Assembly: GCF_963576675.1 (NCBI RefSeq)
Contig: NC_088913.1
Location: forward strand, 19,914,001 to 19,978,000
From: Euphorbia lathyris
Taxonomy: Eukaryota > Streptophyta > Magnoliopsida > Malpighiales > Euphorbiaceae
DNA: 64,000 nt
Direction: 5' to 3'
Shown here: piece by piece, positions 22,370-33,830 of the stretch
Layout of the letters: each line of letters starts with the position of its first letter
Numbering within the stretch: the stretch's first letter is position 1
Translations under genes and position numbers: made by a program
The notes under the pieces: model-generated
Told to the model about the DNA's origin: nothing
What the model saw: the letters and a program-made list of their open reading frames with translations, nothing else
Database searches by the model: none

Positions 22370-22826
22370 TTAATTTCAAAAGAAAACAAAAATTCACTCT
22401 TTTTTTCTCGGGTAACAAGTTATTTAGTTGCAAAAACTGAGCAATATTTGGGATAACCAAATTTTAAATTTTGCTTATACAAGTAGGTAAATAATTTAGG
22501 TAAATTAAAAAGCATTTTTGTTTGAAAATTCTTCTTGAAATTCTGAAAATTTTAGATATGAATCCTGAATTTTCAGAAATTTTGGAAATTTGGAATGTTT
22601 TGAAGAGAGAAGGTAAAATATATATTTCAAATTAATGAGACCTATAAAATAGGTTAAATAATTAGTCAAATAATATCGCATCTTATTTTTATGTTAAAAC
22701 TGAAATTTAATTTTCCTTAAAAAAACAACTGAAATTTAATTTAGAAAATAAAATGTAAAAAAAATATCTAAATTAGAAAGGCAAGAGTGTAATTTACACA
22801 AGAAGCGAGCAACTAGAATATAAGGT

Positions 22827-22844
22827 CACGTGCCATATCACGTG
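22827..22844 (+). promoter_or_regulatory. Twin G-box promoter, block A left
   Basis: CACGTG-CCATAT-CACGTG, two G-boxes 12 bp apart. A telo-box-like TTAGGGTTT follows at about 22855 and a TATA-like TAAATAG at 22881. The same twin box is kept at 45504-45521, 28767-28784 and 57455-57472. G-boxes bind bZIP and bHLH factors in plants; current activity is unknown. Confidence 0.6.
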
Positions 22845-22990
22845 AGAAAACCAATTAGGGTTTCTATCGATTTCCTTCAATAAATAGCCTGCTTCAGCCC
22901 TCTCATCTCCATAAAGGTTTACCGTCTTTGTTTCGATTCAGTATTTTCCTTTCAATTTTTCTCTAGATCTATATACTCTACTTCTCTGCT

Positions 22991-23073
22991 ATGATGAATT
23001 TTTACTGTGTACCAGATGCGGCTCTCTTATGAGTCCGTGTTTGATGGCAATACAACCCTCTAAGAAGTTATGA
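22991..23073 (+). ncRNA. C/D snoRNA-like segment, degenerate copy (block A)
   Basis: Box C-like ATGATGA at 22991-22997, internal TTGATGG, and the word CCCTCTAAGAAG (23056-23067), but the box D position reads ATGA (23070-23073) instead of CTGA. See the intact arrangement at 50814. It may equally be a decayed first coding exon. Confidence 0.2.
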
Positions 23074-23849
23074 GCTCATTGTTTGATTTTGATGATTTCT
23101 TTCTTGTCTTCTTTTTTGTTAGTTTTCGTTTCTAAAATTAAAATTTTGAGGGTGAAGAGGCGAAGTGACGAAAGAAGTTCATCAGTACACTGATTATTGT
23201 GATGTTATTGTGAATCTCGACAGGTTCTGATCGCAATTTAACCCTCAAAAATTTAAAATTATTCTGTAAATTTTGGTCGAAAACTAGTTTATCCACTCGA
23301 TTTATATTTGCTTCTGATTTGTGGATAACTGGGCATGTGATGAATCTCATGATTTAATGGGTAATTTGCGACTGAATTTTATTATTTGATGCTACATCAC
23401 CTTGGAGAACTGATTCCCTTTGTCTGATTGAAATCCATAGCATAGATGATTAGGAAACGAATTGCTGCCTCTTGCTGATCTTTGTTGCACTAGATAATCC
23501 TTTTATTCTTAGATTTACAGTGAACTGGTTTACCATTCTGGTAGATTTGTGCCCTTATTTTGATGCATAATTGATAAAACTCAGATTTCCATTTCAAATA
23601 GGGCAACACTATGTTAGCGGCTTTGATTTTGGTTAGATAAAAGCTGGATTGTGTTCTGATTTATAAGAACCAAGAAATCAAACACATGATTGAATCTGAA
23701 CAAGTAATTGTTGAGATAATTGTGTAAATTTGTTAGGTACATGGTTGAATCCGAACAAGCAACTTTTGTTTAGTTGCATAAAGTTTAATTTCATAAGTTT
23801 CTGTTTAGTATTATTGACTACTTCCTTTTTAGATTGACATTAACCATTA

Positions 23850-24150
23850 TCATTGCTTTGGTGGAATTAGAATCAATTGAATCCAATTTTTCCTCAAATC
23901 ATTCACTTCTGATAAGCTTGCAAAAGTGTCCTGGACTAAATCTTTTTCCTTTCTCAACAAACCTAACTTTGCCTCCATTCCTTTATTTTTGTTTAACAAA
24001 ATCTTCTTTTGGTCATCAACTTTCCTCATCAATTGATCTCTTTGTTGACAAATCTGGCTACATTTTTCTCTTTCATCTTTAAGGTTAACCTTTGACTCAA
24101 CAATCTCAGCTTTTAAGAACTTAATCCCATTCTCCTTCTCTGCATTCTAT
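23850..24150 (-). pseudogene. Fragment of a coiled-coil protein gene (block A)
   Basis: Minus-strand translation gives a Lys/Glu-rich heptad-like stretch (ENGIKFLKAEIVESKVN, RDQLMRKVDDQKKILL, EAKLGLLRKEKDLVQ), clearly coiled coil. Related pieces lie at 46590-47130 (minus) and 47230-47750 (plus). I do not recognise the parent gene. Confidence 0.45.
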
Positions 24151-25045
24151 CTCACCAAACTTTTCGGGGGAACTCTCATTGCATCTATTTGAGTTTTGAT
24201 GAAAACAAGAAACCATCTCTTCTCTATCTCCAAGCATACTCTCTTCTTACTTTCGAGAACGAATTTAGTTTCCCATTAGATTTTCTCGGCATCAGTCTGA
24301 CCCAGTTAAATCTCTAAACTATCTTTGGCATGCAACAAAGATTTAACTTGAGAGGGATCAATTGGATGCTTAAATCTTTGTTGCTGAAAAAAATTTGTCA
24401 TATTGCTGGAAAAAAAAAATCTATTTGGAAACTGAATTCCTTCATGAAGGTGAAGAGAGAGTATGTTTAAAGATAAATAAGAGATTTTTGTTTGATTTAT
24501 GTTTCTTATGATCTTGTATATGTTCTTATGGTAGTTTGATTTATGTTTCTTATGATCTTGTATATGTTCTTATGGAAATAGAGTTTGGTTTGTACAGTTT
24601 TTTTTTTTTTTTTGTGATGAAGGTTTGTACAGTTATATGCGTATTAGATTATTCATTGTGTTGAATATTAGTTATAATAATAATGCAGTGAAATAGAGAA
24701 GCCCTATATCATTTCAAAAGATTGAAAGTATTGTTAAAACCTTGATTCAACAATATGCGAAGTCACTATTTGATGAGGTGATAAAGTATACACTTGCTTT
24801 TATGCATTCTTTTTGGTTTAACAATATATGGGGTCACACCTTTAGCAATTTTAGACACTTTTGTTCTGTTTGGCTTTTAATTTCGTGTAATTTACAAAAG
24901 TAGACCATAGAAAAAGTACATTTAAATTTGTAGACTTATTTAGACATTTGTAACAATCGCGTCTGTAAAAAGTTCTTCAAAATTCAATATGATTAAAAAT
25001 TATTTACGTTCTACTATTGTAGTAACAATTAATGGGTTTAGAGAT

Positions 25046-25088
25046 GCAACAACTTGTTCTGTTGCCAAAAATCAATTTTCTTGTAGTG
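25046..25088 (-). mobile_element. Orphan CACTA terminus
   Basis: Read on the minus strand it starts CACTACAAGAAAATTG, the classic end of plant CACTA (En/Spm-type) elements, and runs only about 43 bp. The corresponding place in block B (about 49465-49495) has unrelated sequence. Either a relic of an abortive excision or a fragment. Confidence 0.55.
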
Positions 25089-25489
25089 GGTGAAACTTTG
25101 AAAATTTATTAGTGAAAATGATTCATTGGTTGATATGCATATAGAAAACATGAGCATTGGACTCACTTCGATGAATTATTTTCAGAAACCATTTGCCCTA
25201 ATGAAATCTTAAAAAAATGGAATCTATAGATTAAGTTTTGTATAAAATACAAGTTAGGTTTATGGATCCATATTCCATGTGGATGGTAATTTCAATTCCA
25301 ATTTTGCATTAAATAACAAGAAAACAATGAGACATGCTTTAATAAATTAGACAAAATACCACAACTAAAGTTCTTTGATTTGCTAATTGTGTAAGAGGTA
25401 GTTCTCATTTTACATACAATCCAAATACATGAGATCAACAATAAACGCATGCGTCTCTCATGCTAAATTATTGGACTAGCATAGAATTT

Positions 25490-25840
25490 GTTCGCTTTTG
25501 CAATAGAGGGCAACTATACTCGCTTGTCGACCAACAAAACAAACACTATACAATAACAAGACTCCTACACTGACTAATAATCAAACCAAACTTAGAAAAA
25601 TCATCGTCATACGAATTAAAAGCATCCATTGTAACCTTTGAATCTGATTCCAAAATAACTCTTCTGTAATTTAGCTCTTCGACCAAGATAAAACTTCACA
25701 AATTCGAAAAGCCTCTACTTATCTGATGTCAAAAAAAACTTTTCTTTTTGGAAATTTTTTTTTTCCCACAATAAGTAAACTAAATGAGCCATTAACAAAA
25801 TATTGAACGTTCTTGTTAAACAACCAGACACATCTATCTA
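25490..25840 (-). pseudogene. RNase H-like LINE remnant, block A
   Basis: The same decayed segment as 49909-50323 and 55520-55850. In block B the minus-strand reading shows ELNYRRVILELDSK and FVGRQANIVAL, the core and tail of an RVT_3 RNase H domain. Frames are broken in every copy. Confidence 0.5.
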
Positions 25841-25973
25841 CCGAATCCAAGCCAACAAGTGGTAATACGGGATATTCTATGATATCTGTCACTAATTAAA
25901 TTTTTAATTAGTCAAAAGATGCTAATCCATTTAATATTAGCCACACCGATTAGAATATTTTTAATAAGATATA

Positions 25974-26099
25974 CACTATAAGAAAACAGCTAGTTAGCTA
26001 CTATTTTTAGCGACCGTATGAAAATCGGTCGCTAAAATACCGTCTATTTTCGTCGTCTAAGGTGATGTATTTTGCAAATATAAAAGATTTTTTATAGTA
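25974..26099. mobile_element. Small CACTA-type element, copy A
   Basis: Begins CACTATAAGAAAAC and ends TTTTTTATAGTA (one base off the expected TAGTG). Subterminal inverted words TTTTAGCGACCG and CGGTCGCTAAAA are typical CACTA motifs. 126 bp, noncoding. Copies at the same place in blocks B and C show the insertion predates the duplications. Confidence 0.7.
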
Positions 26100-26347
26100 T
26101 TTTTTTTTAATAAACATACTATTGGTCTTGTACTAGTTAATAATAAATTTAATGTAAGTATTTATAGCAACATCAAAATCTATTGGATTTATATCAATGA
26201 TACAACTGAATAGTAAATAGATTAATTAAATATTTATAGGGTGAATACATGACTATTTTGCTAGGGGCAGTTGAAGTTATGGGCCAAATAGAGAGACAAT
26301 AAATTTATTAAGACAAAGCACAAATGAATTGATTTTCCTCACAATAA

Positions 26348-26735
26348 GGAGCAATGGGTCACAATAAGGAGGTCATATGTGTGGATTTTTTTGCGAGTGT
26401 TCTATATAAAGGAACTCTTGCCCAACCTGTGTCTTGTTTGATTTTCCTCACAGGGCTCTCTCTCTGGCTCCTCCCTTCTAATTTTGTAAGGGTTTGACCC
26501 TTAACCCGCCTTGTGAATCCCTTCCAATTCATTGTTGTAGGAGCAATGGGTCACAATAAGGAGGTCACATGTCTGGATTTTTTTTGCGAGTGTTCTGAAT
26601 AAAGGAACTCTTGCCCAACCTGTGTCTTGTTTGATTTTCCTCCCAGGGCTCTCTCTCTGGCTCCTCCCTTCTAATTTTGTAAGGATTTGGACCCTCAACC
26701 TGTCTTGTGAATCCTTACCATCAAATACTTGCTTT
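26348..26735 (+). repeat. 192-bp tandem duplication
   Basis: Two adjacent copies (26348-26539 and 26540-about 26735) starting GGAGCAATGGGTCACAATAAGG, differing at few positions. Not present in block C, where the flanking sequences join directly (about 56295-56320). Confidence 0.9.
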
Positions 26736-26838
26736 CTCTTATTGAATCTGTCAATATTCTGCATAATTGAAAAGGTACAGATTGTGGCCTTTTTATAGAC
26801 TTATAATGTAACAAGAAGAGAGATTATAAAGGAAAAAA

Positions 26839-27658
26839 AGGTGGAGGAAGTATGGGAGGAGGCGGGTCTTACTGTACAGGTAAATAGATGTGGGGATGAT
26901 GCGAGCAATTTCGCAGATTTCTTTTTTAAATTGTGCAGGGCTGGTGACCAGAGTCAAGGTGAACTGTTTATGATGATTCTATGGAACTGGTGGCAAGCCC
27001 GAAATGAAAAATTCTGGAAACATATGAGTCGACCGCCACAGATAACAGTTTGAGATAGTAAGCGGATCTTGGAGGAGTGGAAAATCACAAGGAATTGCAG
27101 ATTATCAAGAGGAGAATTACGTACCTTGTCGGAATGTGAGAGGAAATGGCACCGACCGCCTGCGGGATTGCTGTCCTGCTGCTCTGATTCGAGCTTCTTT
27201 ACTGTGCTGGGAGTTACGGGCAGCGGAGCTGTAATTAGGAATAAAGAGGGGGTTTTTCTGCAAGCTAGAACTGCAAAGATTGAAAGGTTGATGGAAACTA
27301 GAGAAGGAGAAGCTTGGGCCTTATTAAATGCGATTAAATGGGTTAGTGAGCTCGGAATGAACAACGTAATCTTCGAGACTGACTCGCTGGAAACCGTTAA
27401 TGCTATTCACTCTAAGAAAGAAGATTTATCGGAGTTTGGAGATATTATTACCCAATGTCGGTCTGCCTTGTTACTAAACAACGGTTTTTCTGTCCGCTTT
27501 ATCAGAAGACAAGCAAATAGCTTTGCCCATGCTTTGGCTCGGGCGGCTAATCAATATGCTAGTCTTAAGTTTTTTAATGTCTTTCCATCTTTTATTTCTG
27601 ATTCTGTATTGAACTTTTGTCATTCTGTTGCTCATTAATGAAATTTCTCTTCAAAAAA
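26839..27658 (+). pseudogene. 5'-truncated LINE insertion with RNase H domain
   Basis: A single frame from 26841 to 27638 is interrupted only by TGA at 27051-27053. It encodes the end of the zinc-like region (WNWWQARNEKFW) and an RNase H domain: GAVIRNKEG, REGEAWALLNAI, FETDSLETV and NSFAHALARAA. The first catalytic Asp motif is altered (CCSDSSFF). An A run at 27651-27658 ends the insert. Block C keeps the uninterrupted site at about 56380, which identifies this as a later insertion. ORF2 upstream of the zinc region is missing, as in typical truncated reverse transcription. Confidence 0.85.
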
Positions 27659-27670
27659 AATAAAATCCTA

Positions 27671-27770
27671 TATTTTAGCCACTACTTATTCCCTTAACAA
27701 AATAAAGATTCAGAAAATCATATTTTAGCCACTACTTATTCCCTTAACAAACTAAAGATTCAGAAAATCA
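27671..27770 (+). repeat. 50-bp tandem duplication
   Basis: Two adjacent 50-bp copies beginning TATTTTAGCCACTACTTATT with one mismatch. It directly follows the LINE insertion. Block C (about 56394) has a single copy. Confidence 0.95.
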
Positions 27771-27789
27771 AAATCTCAACACATATGAC

Positions 27790-28700
27790 GTGATCTCTTT
27801 TAGAGCAAAGGTTGCTCATTCTTATGGATGTAGCACAGTGCTGGTTAGGATCTTCACTTCCTGTGTACGTGGATAGTTTAGGCATTTTCTAGTTCCATGG
27901 GAAGCTTTACTCGATGATTTGTTGTAGTAGCAAGGTTTTGCTAGAAGTCACTTTCCCATCGATGCTCACTGAGGGCTTTCTTATCTAGGAATCTTTAAAT
28001 TTCACAACTCATGGCTCATTTTGGTCTACCAACACTCATGGAGAAATTGGATGAGTATGCCTATCTAAGGGTTAGGCTCTCGCGAGGTGCCCGTCACTCG
28101 CCTAGGCAACTTGACCATGTTCTTCTTTTGGCCTTTCATGCTCAGTTGAGCTCTTGGTTTGGAGGAACTCCAACAATTTGTGATTGTCCTTATAGATGAC
28201 CTTTTGAGCTTCAATCATCTACCTTTACATTTCACTGTATTAGTCTTGCATGGATTTAAAGCTTCGAAGAGTTTCCATTAGCTTCTCAATGCATGTTTTG
28301 ACATATTCGTCTGAGTTTATTTCCACGAAGACTCTTTGCTCGAGTTTTTTTTGTTCATTGTGGATTGTTTCATTGTTTATCCTTCAGTTGTTCTAAGTTT
28401 CCCACAAGTCTTTATAATGAATTTCTATTGTCGCTTCGCCTCTTCACCCTCAAAATTTTAATTTTAGAACAAAAAACTAACAAAATAAATTCATTAAAAT
28501 CAAGCAAAAAACAATTAGAATGTTGAATATCTGAGCTTTAAACTTCTTAGAGGGCTGTGTTTCCATCATAGATGGGCTTATAAAAGAATCCATCTGTCAC
28601 ACAGTAAAAATTCATCACAACAGAGAAGTAGAATGTATAAATCCAGAGACAAATTGAAACGAAAAAGAGTAAAAAATCAAAACAAAGACTAATAAGTTAT
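27790..28700 (-). pseudogene. Decayed coiled-coil gene copy facing inward, block A right end
   Basis: Downstream of the minus-strand twin-G-box promoter (28784-28767). A possible first exon runs from about 28593 to 28534, with the ATG just after a splice-acceptor-like CAG (it reads MDSFISPSMMETQPSKKFKA). Later minus-strand pieces with helical, charged character are LEQRVFVEINSDEYVKTC and IEKLMETLRSFKS (28343-28240), broken by stops. Block C carries the same remnant at about 56690-57390. The parent gene is not recognised. Confidence 0.4.
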
Positions 28701-28766
28701 GGAGGAGAAAAAGGCCTAAGCAGGCTATTTAATGAAAGAAAAGATAGAAACCTTAATTATTGTTGT

Positions 28767-28784
28767 CACGTGATATGGCACGTG
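28767..28784 (-). promoter_or_regulatory. Twin G-box promoter, block A right (facing left)
   Basis: CACGTG at 28767-28772 and 28779-28784, the reverse complement of the left-end arrangement. A TATA-like TTAAATAG lies about 40 bp downstream on the minus strand. Confidence 0.55.
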
Positions 28785-29991
28785 ATCGTGTAGATTAAGA
28801 GGCTACATAGTAACCTTACTAGTCACCTATTAGAAATGTGTTGGGGTTTAGTGTCCTATAGTCAATTGTTCTAGGATATAAACCAGTTGTAATTAAATTG
28901 TTCTTTTATATCATTTGTTTTAATAAGATATGGTTTTCAACTATATAAAGACAATTACTTTTAAGAACTAAATAAGTCAAATAAAAGGAAATCCTTAAGT
29001 TTATTTAAAGTGATTATAAAGTGTTCATACAAGTATGAAGTGAGACAAAACATTATAATAAACTAATAAACTTAAAACCACCCCAAGTCAAGTAATATGT
29101 TTGAATAGGGATTGACATAATACTGTTGAGACTTGCATGTGACAATGTCTTCTGTTGTGAACAGAAAGCTGATCTCACAAGCTTCAGATATGTAGATATC
29201 TGGGCAGTTATATGGATCCGGTGAATGAGTTTATTAGAATTGGGGACCCGACTTGAGATAACAGGATGGATGGATTTATCCTATGTCACCTGTTCATCAC
29301 ATTAGTATTAATAGGTATAAGTAATCCTCAGACTCAAAGGAATATTAATTAGTGATTCTGGATTATGAAATGTGATACTTTGACTCTATTCAAACACGAT
29401 CCATAACAGGGATGACTCTGGAGTGTGTGCGAGCAGACGTTGGGTATCACAGGAAGTAATTGCAGAATAGTTAATATTGGATTGAGCATTTGTCACTCCT
29501 GATAAATGGGAGATATGTCCAGGGATCACTTGTGGAAGACTTAACTCTAAATCCTTGCAAGGTGATGGATTAAGGGTTAAAATACAGATTTCACTTAATC
29601 TATCTATTCAGAGTTAACTCGGTCTGTACAAGTAAAACGAACGTCTCGCTATATATGACTTGACATAATCCATAGTCATAAGATTCAGTTCAAGGATGTA
29701 ACTGATAAAAGATCGAATTATACTATACTTAATACGGAAAGGTCAACGACGGAATCATTCTGTCTTCTTATAGCTTTGGGGGAATGTTTACGGTTCTGCT
29801 ATTCACAGTCCGCGCACTGATTACATTATGCAAAGATTAAATATAATTTTGGGAAATTAATTTAATGGTTGTATACGGCTAGTAGCAATAAGAACCTAAT
29901 GGGTCACATATAAGACTTAGAACCAAAAAGAGGAATGGATTGTAATTAATAGATGGAAGCCCAAAATAGTTTTGAAGGCCCAATAAGGAAT

Positions 29992-30007
29992 GGGGGGGGG
30001 GGGGGGG
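29992..30007 (+). repeat. G16 homopolymer
   Basis: Sixteen consecutive G, inside the outer solo LTR. Unusual in AT-rich plant DNA and prone to sequencing and assembly length error. Confidence 0.95.
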
Positions 30008-30458
30008 AATTGTGCATGGATTTTGCACATGTGGGAATTAATTTTAGACAATTATGACTAGATTATAATTGTGGTTAAATTAATTATAATTAATTTAGAA
30101 GGTTTAATGTGATTATAATTCTTCTAATTATAATTTTTTTTCCAAACAGTTGTGTGCAATGCACTTACATTAAAAAAAGGAAGATTACATTAAAGAGAGA
30201 GAAAAACCCTCAACCCATCCTACCAATGTGATTCGAACCCATGACCTCTAGGGTCATAGATAAGCTCTCAACCAACAGGCTAAATTCTATCAAACAACTT
30301 AATATTATCTTTATATTTAGATATAATTATAGATAATATTAATAGAGTATTATTTAGAATAAAACTCTAAATAAGTAACCTAATTCTATCTAACTAGGGT
30401 TTAGATACAAGATGCTATTTATACCCCCTCATAGGTGAATTTTGCCCAACCCTAATCC

Positions 30459-30460
<2 letters not shown>

Positions 30461-30512
<52 letters not shown>
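30461..30512 (+). repeat. (GA)26 microsatellite
   Basis: Perfect GA dinucleotide run inside the outer solo LTR, in what would be its leader region. Confidence 0.95.
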
Positions 30513-30515
<3 letters not shown>

Positions 30516-30736
30516 TCGACCTCCCTACCATAGAGGACGAAATTGCTCCACTTGCTTCCATCCGATTAATTCTATCTCTTGCTTTTTCTCTTTGATCTTG
30601 TGTTGATTTATTAGAGACAATCTTTATTGATTGTTTTCTTTTGGTTGAGATTCTGACTGATTTGATCTTGTGTTTTTCTTTGTGCTCGTGAACTCAGAAC
30701 TAGAGTTGAGAGCACTTCGTTAGCAACGGTAGATAG

Positions 30737-32145
30737 TGTTGGTCCCTGGTAATTAGTTCCAAGGGGGGGTTAGGAACTAATATAACTTTTTCTCGTTTTA
30801 ATTAAGCTGACTGGAAGTTATTTTTAGAGTTTATTAACTCAGCTTATGGTCAGCTTGGTGAGATATGTTTGAAGACAGCTTTAGTCAGATGTTGACTAAA
30901 GTTGTTTTCTTGTGAGTTGAGAATTGACACTCTTGGAGGTCAGCTTCTAACTCAGCACCACTTACTTACTCAAGATCAGCTTAGGCAATTTATATGCTGA
31001 GTAAATAAAGTAAACAACACATGCAATTATAAGAGAGAGTTTAGGGATTACTCAGTATCACTTATCCTGGTTCGGCCTCTCTGCCTACGTCCAGTCCCCA
31101 GAGTCCTCCGGGATTGTTGAATCCAATACTGAGCTCTTTAAAGGTAGAGCACAAACCGATTACAAGGCAGTTGAATATGCAAGAGTACCTTCCTCTATTC
31201 GTCTACTCAACTCCTACTAAGTGCTACAACCCAGCACCTAGATTTCTCTACCACTGAAATGCTTACAGCCAAGCACTCAGCTTAACACTCTCAATATTCC
31301 TATTGATCACAGACTTGTTCTTTTTGAACTAAAGAACACTTTAGATGATTACAAATCAATCTAGCATTTACACATAGAATAGAAAAGTTGGTGTAAGATC
31401 TTTTTGTATTTGAGTGCTTTCTAGACTTTCTCTCTTGTATTTTTCTTTCAAAATGTTCCAGTGATGATCCAAGTTCATCGATTGTCCTTTTATAGAAGGA
31501 AATCTGTAGATTTGATCGTTTTGAAATGTCTTAGCCGTTAACACCAAAACTGCTCTTTTGGGGGAACAATTTCTGGACAGCTTCAGACTGCACCGCCATT
31601 CCCTTTCTCTGTTTTCATCAGGCGTCAGGTTTGTCTTCTAGCGTCTGGTTTGTCTTTTTGTGCCAGTTGTCTGTTTCCAATAATCCAACGTCCCATGACT
31701 CTTGGAATTAGTCTTTTAGGTGTCTTCGAGGTTCCAATTATTGGTGCAGAGGATTGGCAGACTTTGTTCTTTAGTGAACAGATCCTTTATGCTGTCCTGA
31801 CTGTCACTCACATTCGTTTGTTCTCTTCGAGTTATTCAACGTTCATGCTGAGTTCCTTCTAGGTCGGCTCCGTTTTGTTTAACCGCTCTTGAAGAAATCT
31901 TCAACTTTAGTCAGCTTCGTTTTGTTTCTGAATTTTACTCCACTCAGCTTCCATTCTGTCATGCTGAGTTCCGTTCTACTCAGCTTCGCTTGTGCTGACT
32001 TTTGTCCTGTCTTTACTTTATATATTTTTGCACTCAATATATAACAAACATATTAGTACAATTAAATCAAAGCATCTAAATTTAATTGCCTCTTAATCAT
32101 GGATGATTTTGTCAAATCAAAATCTTGTGGAAAGGTGTTTCAACA
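30737..32145 (+). mobile_element. Nested solo LTR (Sirevirus-like Copia)
   Basis: 1,409 bp from TGTTGGTCCCTGG to GGTGTTTCAACA, with the inverted termini TGTTG/CAACA. Flanked by a perfect 5-bp duplication GATAG (30732-30736 and 32146-32150). The AAGGGGGGGTTAGGAAC segment just inside the left end resembles Sirevirus-type LTRs. No internal domain. Inserted into the outer solo LTR about 130 bp from its 3' end. Confidence 0.88.
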
Positions 32146-32280
32146 GATAGTACGTCATATAAGGTATTTCCTTCTATCATTCTTTATATGAAATAACGAT
32201 TAATGAAACTTGGTTTAAGGAAATAGGTAAAAAATTTTGTATTTCCGCTGCCCTATGATTGTCTATTTTCCTTCAAAATG

Positions 32281-33370
32281 AAGCTTAGTTTAAAATCAAA
32301 ATCTAATCTAATCTAACACAAATAATAAGTGAAAATTAAAGGCCTAATAATAATATATACACAACCCCTCCAAGTTTGGGGGGCTAGGGATTATATTCGA
32401 GGAAATTAAAGGGTAATTTATAAAAGTAAACCTTAGGAGAAGTCCATTTACATTTTTAGACCTATTTCAACATATGCTATCAAACTAGACACTTTCAATA
32501 CATTTTTCCAAAAATACCCTTACAAACCCCTCATATTCTTCAACCCATCTTCTTCAACTCATCTTCTTCCCAATCTATTAGGCAGTTTAATCTAAAGAAG
32601 AACAAACAACATTCTAAAGGACCATGTTTCAATTTAAGAACAACGAAGAAAACATAAACAGAAACTAAGAACAATAAAGAACAAGTAAAAGTAAATTTTG
32701 AATATTTAGAGTAAATTTCTTCAACTTCATCTTCTTCTTCAATCCACCTTCTACATAACTTTGAATGTTTAGAGTAAATAAAATGGTTCGCATTTTACAA
32801 AAGGAGAACCCATTTGGAGTTCTCATTTCATAAAATATGAATCCAAATCATAAAATGAGAACCTCCAAATGAGTCCTTATTTCATAAAATCTGAACTTCA
32901 AATAAGTGCTCATTTCATAAAATATGAACCCATAATAAAATGCAAACCTAATGTGTTCTCATTTTATAAAAAGCGAACCCAAATCATAAAATGAGAACCT
33001 AATGAGTTTTCATTTCCTAAATCATAAAATGAGAACCTCAAACGGGTTCTCATTTCATAAAATATGAACCAAATGATAAATTGCAAATAATAAAAAAAAT
33101 CCTTACTTTCTCTACCTCAAATCCATTATCTGAGTTATAAATGACTAAAGTTGAAGTGATAGGCGGAGACAGAGACCCCACTTTATAAGAATTCATCAAT
33201 TTCCTACTTTTTATTTCAAGTGGGTGTCCTTTCATTAATTTATATTAATTAAAGTTTAATTTCAAAGTGATATAAATTTTAATTTAAAATTAATAAAATA
33301 ATTAGAATAAATTTTTTCTAATAATATGTACTGATATTAATAAAATAATATCCAATGATGCCAAGCTAAA
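32281..33370. repeat. Foldback-related repeat with palindromic tandem units
   Basis: The part from about 32405 resembles one arm of the foldback element at 48118-48720. About 32780-33075 is a run of imperfect units carrying the near-palindrome TTCTCATTTCATAAAATGAG. Related units are at about 48400-48440 and 53690-53935. No gene is seen; the opening at 33050-33235 (minus) is incidental. Confidence 0.6.
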
Positions 33371-33644
33371 TAGAAGTAATTATAGGGATGGTAAAGATAT
33401 TTTTATTAGGTGAATTGATGTTCAAATATTAGGAAAAATTAAATTTTTTATAATTTAAATTTTTTTTTGAGTAAATAATTTATAATTTAAATTCTTTTAG
33501 AGTAAATAATTTATAATATAAAATATTTTTAGAGTAAATAATTTACTATAATTTAAATATATATTTTTTTGTCACTGAAATAATTATTTTTCTGAATTAA
33601 CACACGTTTAAAATGCTCCAGACTTAAGCAGTCCAGTAGCTTAG
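33371..33644. repeat. Duplicated SKIP22 upstream flank (copy 1)
   Basis: Matches 58870-59054 (landmarks ATAGAAGTAATTATAGGGATGG, GACTTAAGCAGTCCAGTAGC), showing that the SKIP22 duplication includes upstream DNA. Confidence 0.75.
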
Positions 33645-33818
33645 CCCTTGTTTGGGAGGAAGTTAATGAAAGTAAATGAGAGTAATTGAGAGTAATGAAA
33701 GGTTAAGTATTAAGTTAACATTATTTGAGAGGAAGTTAATGAGAGTAATGGAAGGTTAATTTAACCTTTCTCCCCCTCCATATTTAACTCTAACCTTTAA
33801 CTCTAACCTCCATTAAAA
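33645..33818. mobile_element. MITE-like insertion upstream of SKIP22 copy 1
   Basis: Absent from the paralogous flank at about 59052-59072. Starts CCCTTGTTTGGGAGG and contains repeated GAGGAAGTTAATGA and CTCTAACCT words. The ends are not clear inverted repeats, so class is uncertain. Confidence 0.5.
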
Positions 33819-33830
33819 CGGTGATCAACC

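Larger units (their letters stand above)
22370..28810 (+). repeat. Segmental duplication block A
   Basis: About 6.4 kb whose content recurs at 44590-50760 (B) and 50761-57480 (C). Shared landmarks in order: the twin-G-box promoter (22827), the exon/snoRNA-like segment (22991-23073), the coiled-coil gene piece (23850-24150, minus), the RNase H remnant (25490-25840, minus), the CACTA element (25974) and an inward-facing second promoter (28784-28767, minus). Block-specific changes in A include a 192-bp tandem duplication (26348-26735), a LINE fragment (26839-27658) and a CACTA terminus (25046-25088). Confidence 0.85.
28839..32275 (+). mobile_element. Solo LTR (Copia-like), interrupted by a second solo LTR
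   Basis: Starts TGTTGGGGTTTAG and ends TTTTCCTTCA. Flanked by the 5-bp duplication AAATG (28834-28838 and 32276-32280). No primer site or coding DNA follows, so this is a solo LTR left by LTR-LTR recombination. Without the nested insert it is about 2.0 kb. It carries a G16 run and a (GA)26 run. Class is inferred from the end type and overall resemblance. Confidence 0.8.

Noticed and set aside
23088..23192. Second C/D snoRNA candidate (TGATGAT to CTGA) downstream of the first
   Set aside because: The spacing is long, there is no rRNA complementarity I can recall before the CTGA, and the inverted copies do not keep the box D.
26348..27770. CRISPR-like array suggested by adjacent direct repeats
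   Set aside because: The repeats are a single 192-bp tandem duplication and a single 50-bp duplication without spacers, in plant nuclear DNA.
28011..28199. Plus-strand opening repeated at 56688-56876, conserved in two blocks
   Set aside because: Conservation follows from the duplication. The minus strand shows helical, charged pieces of the decayed gene, and no family is recognised on the plus strand.
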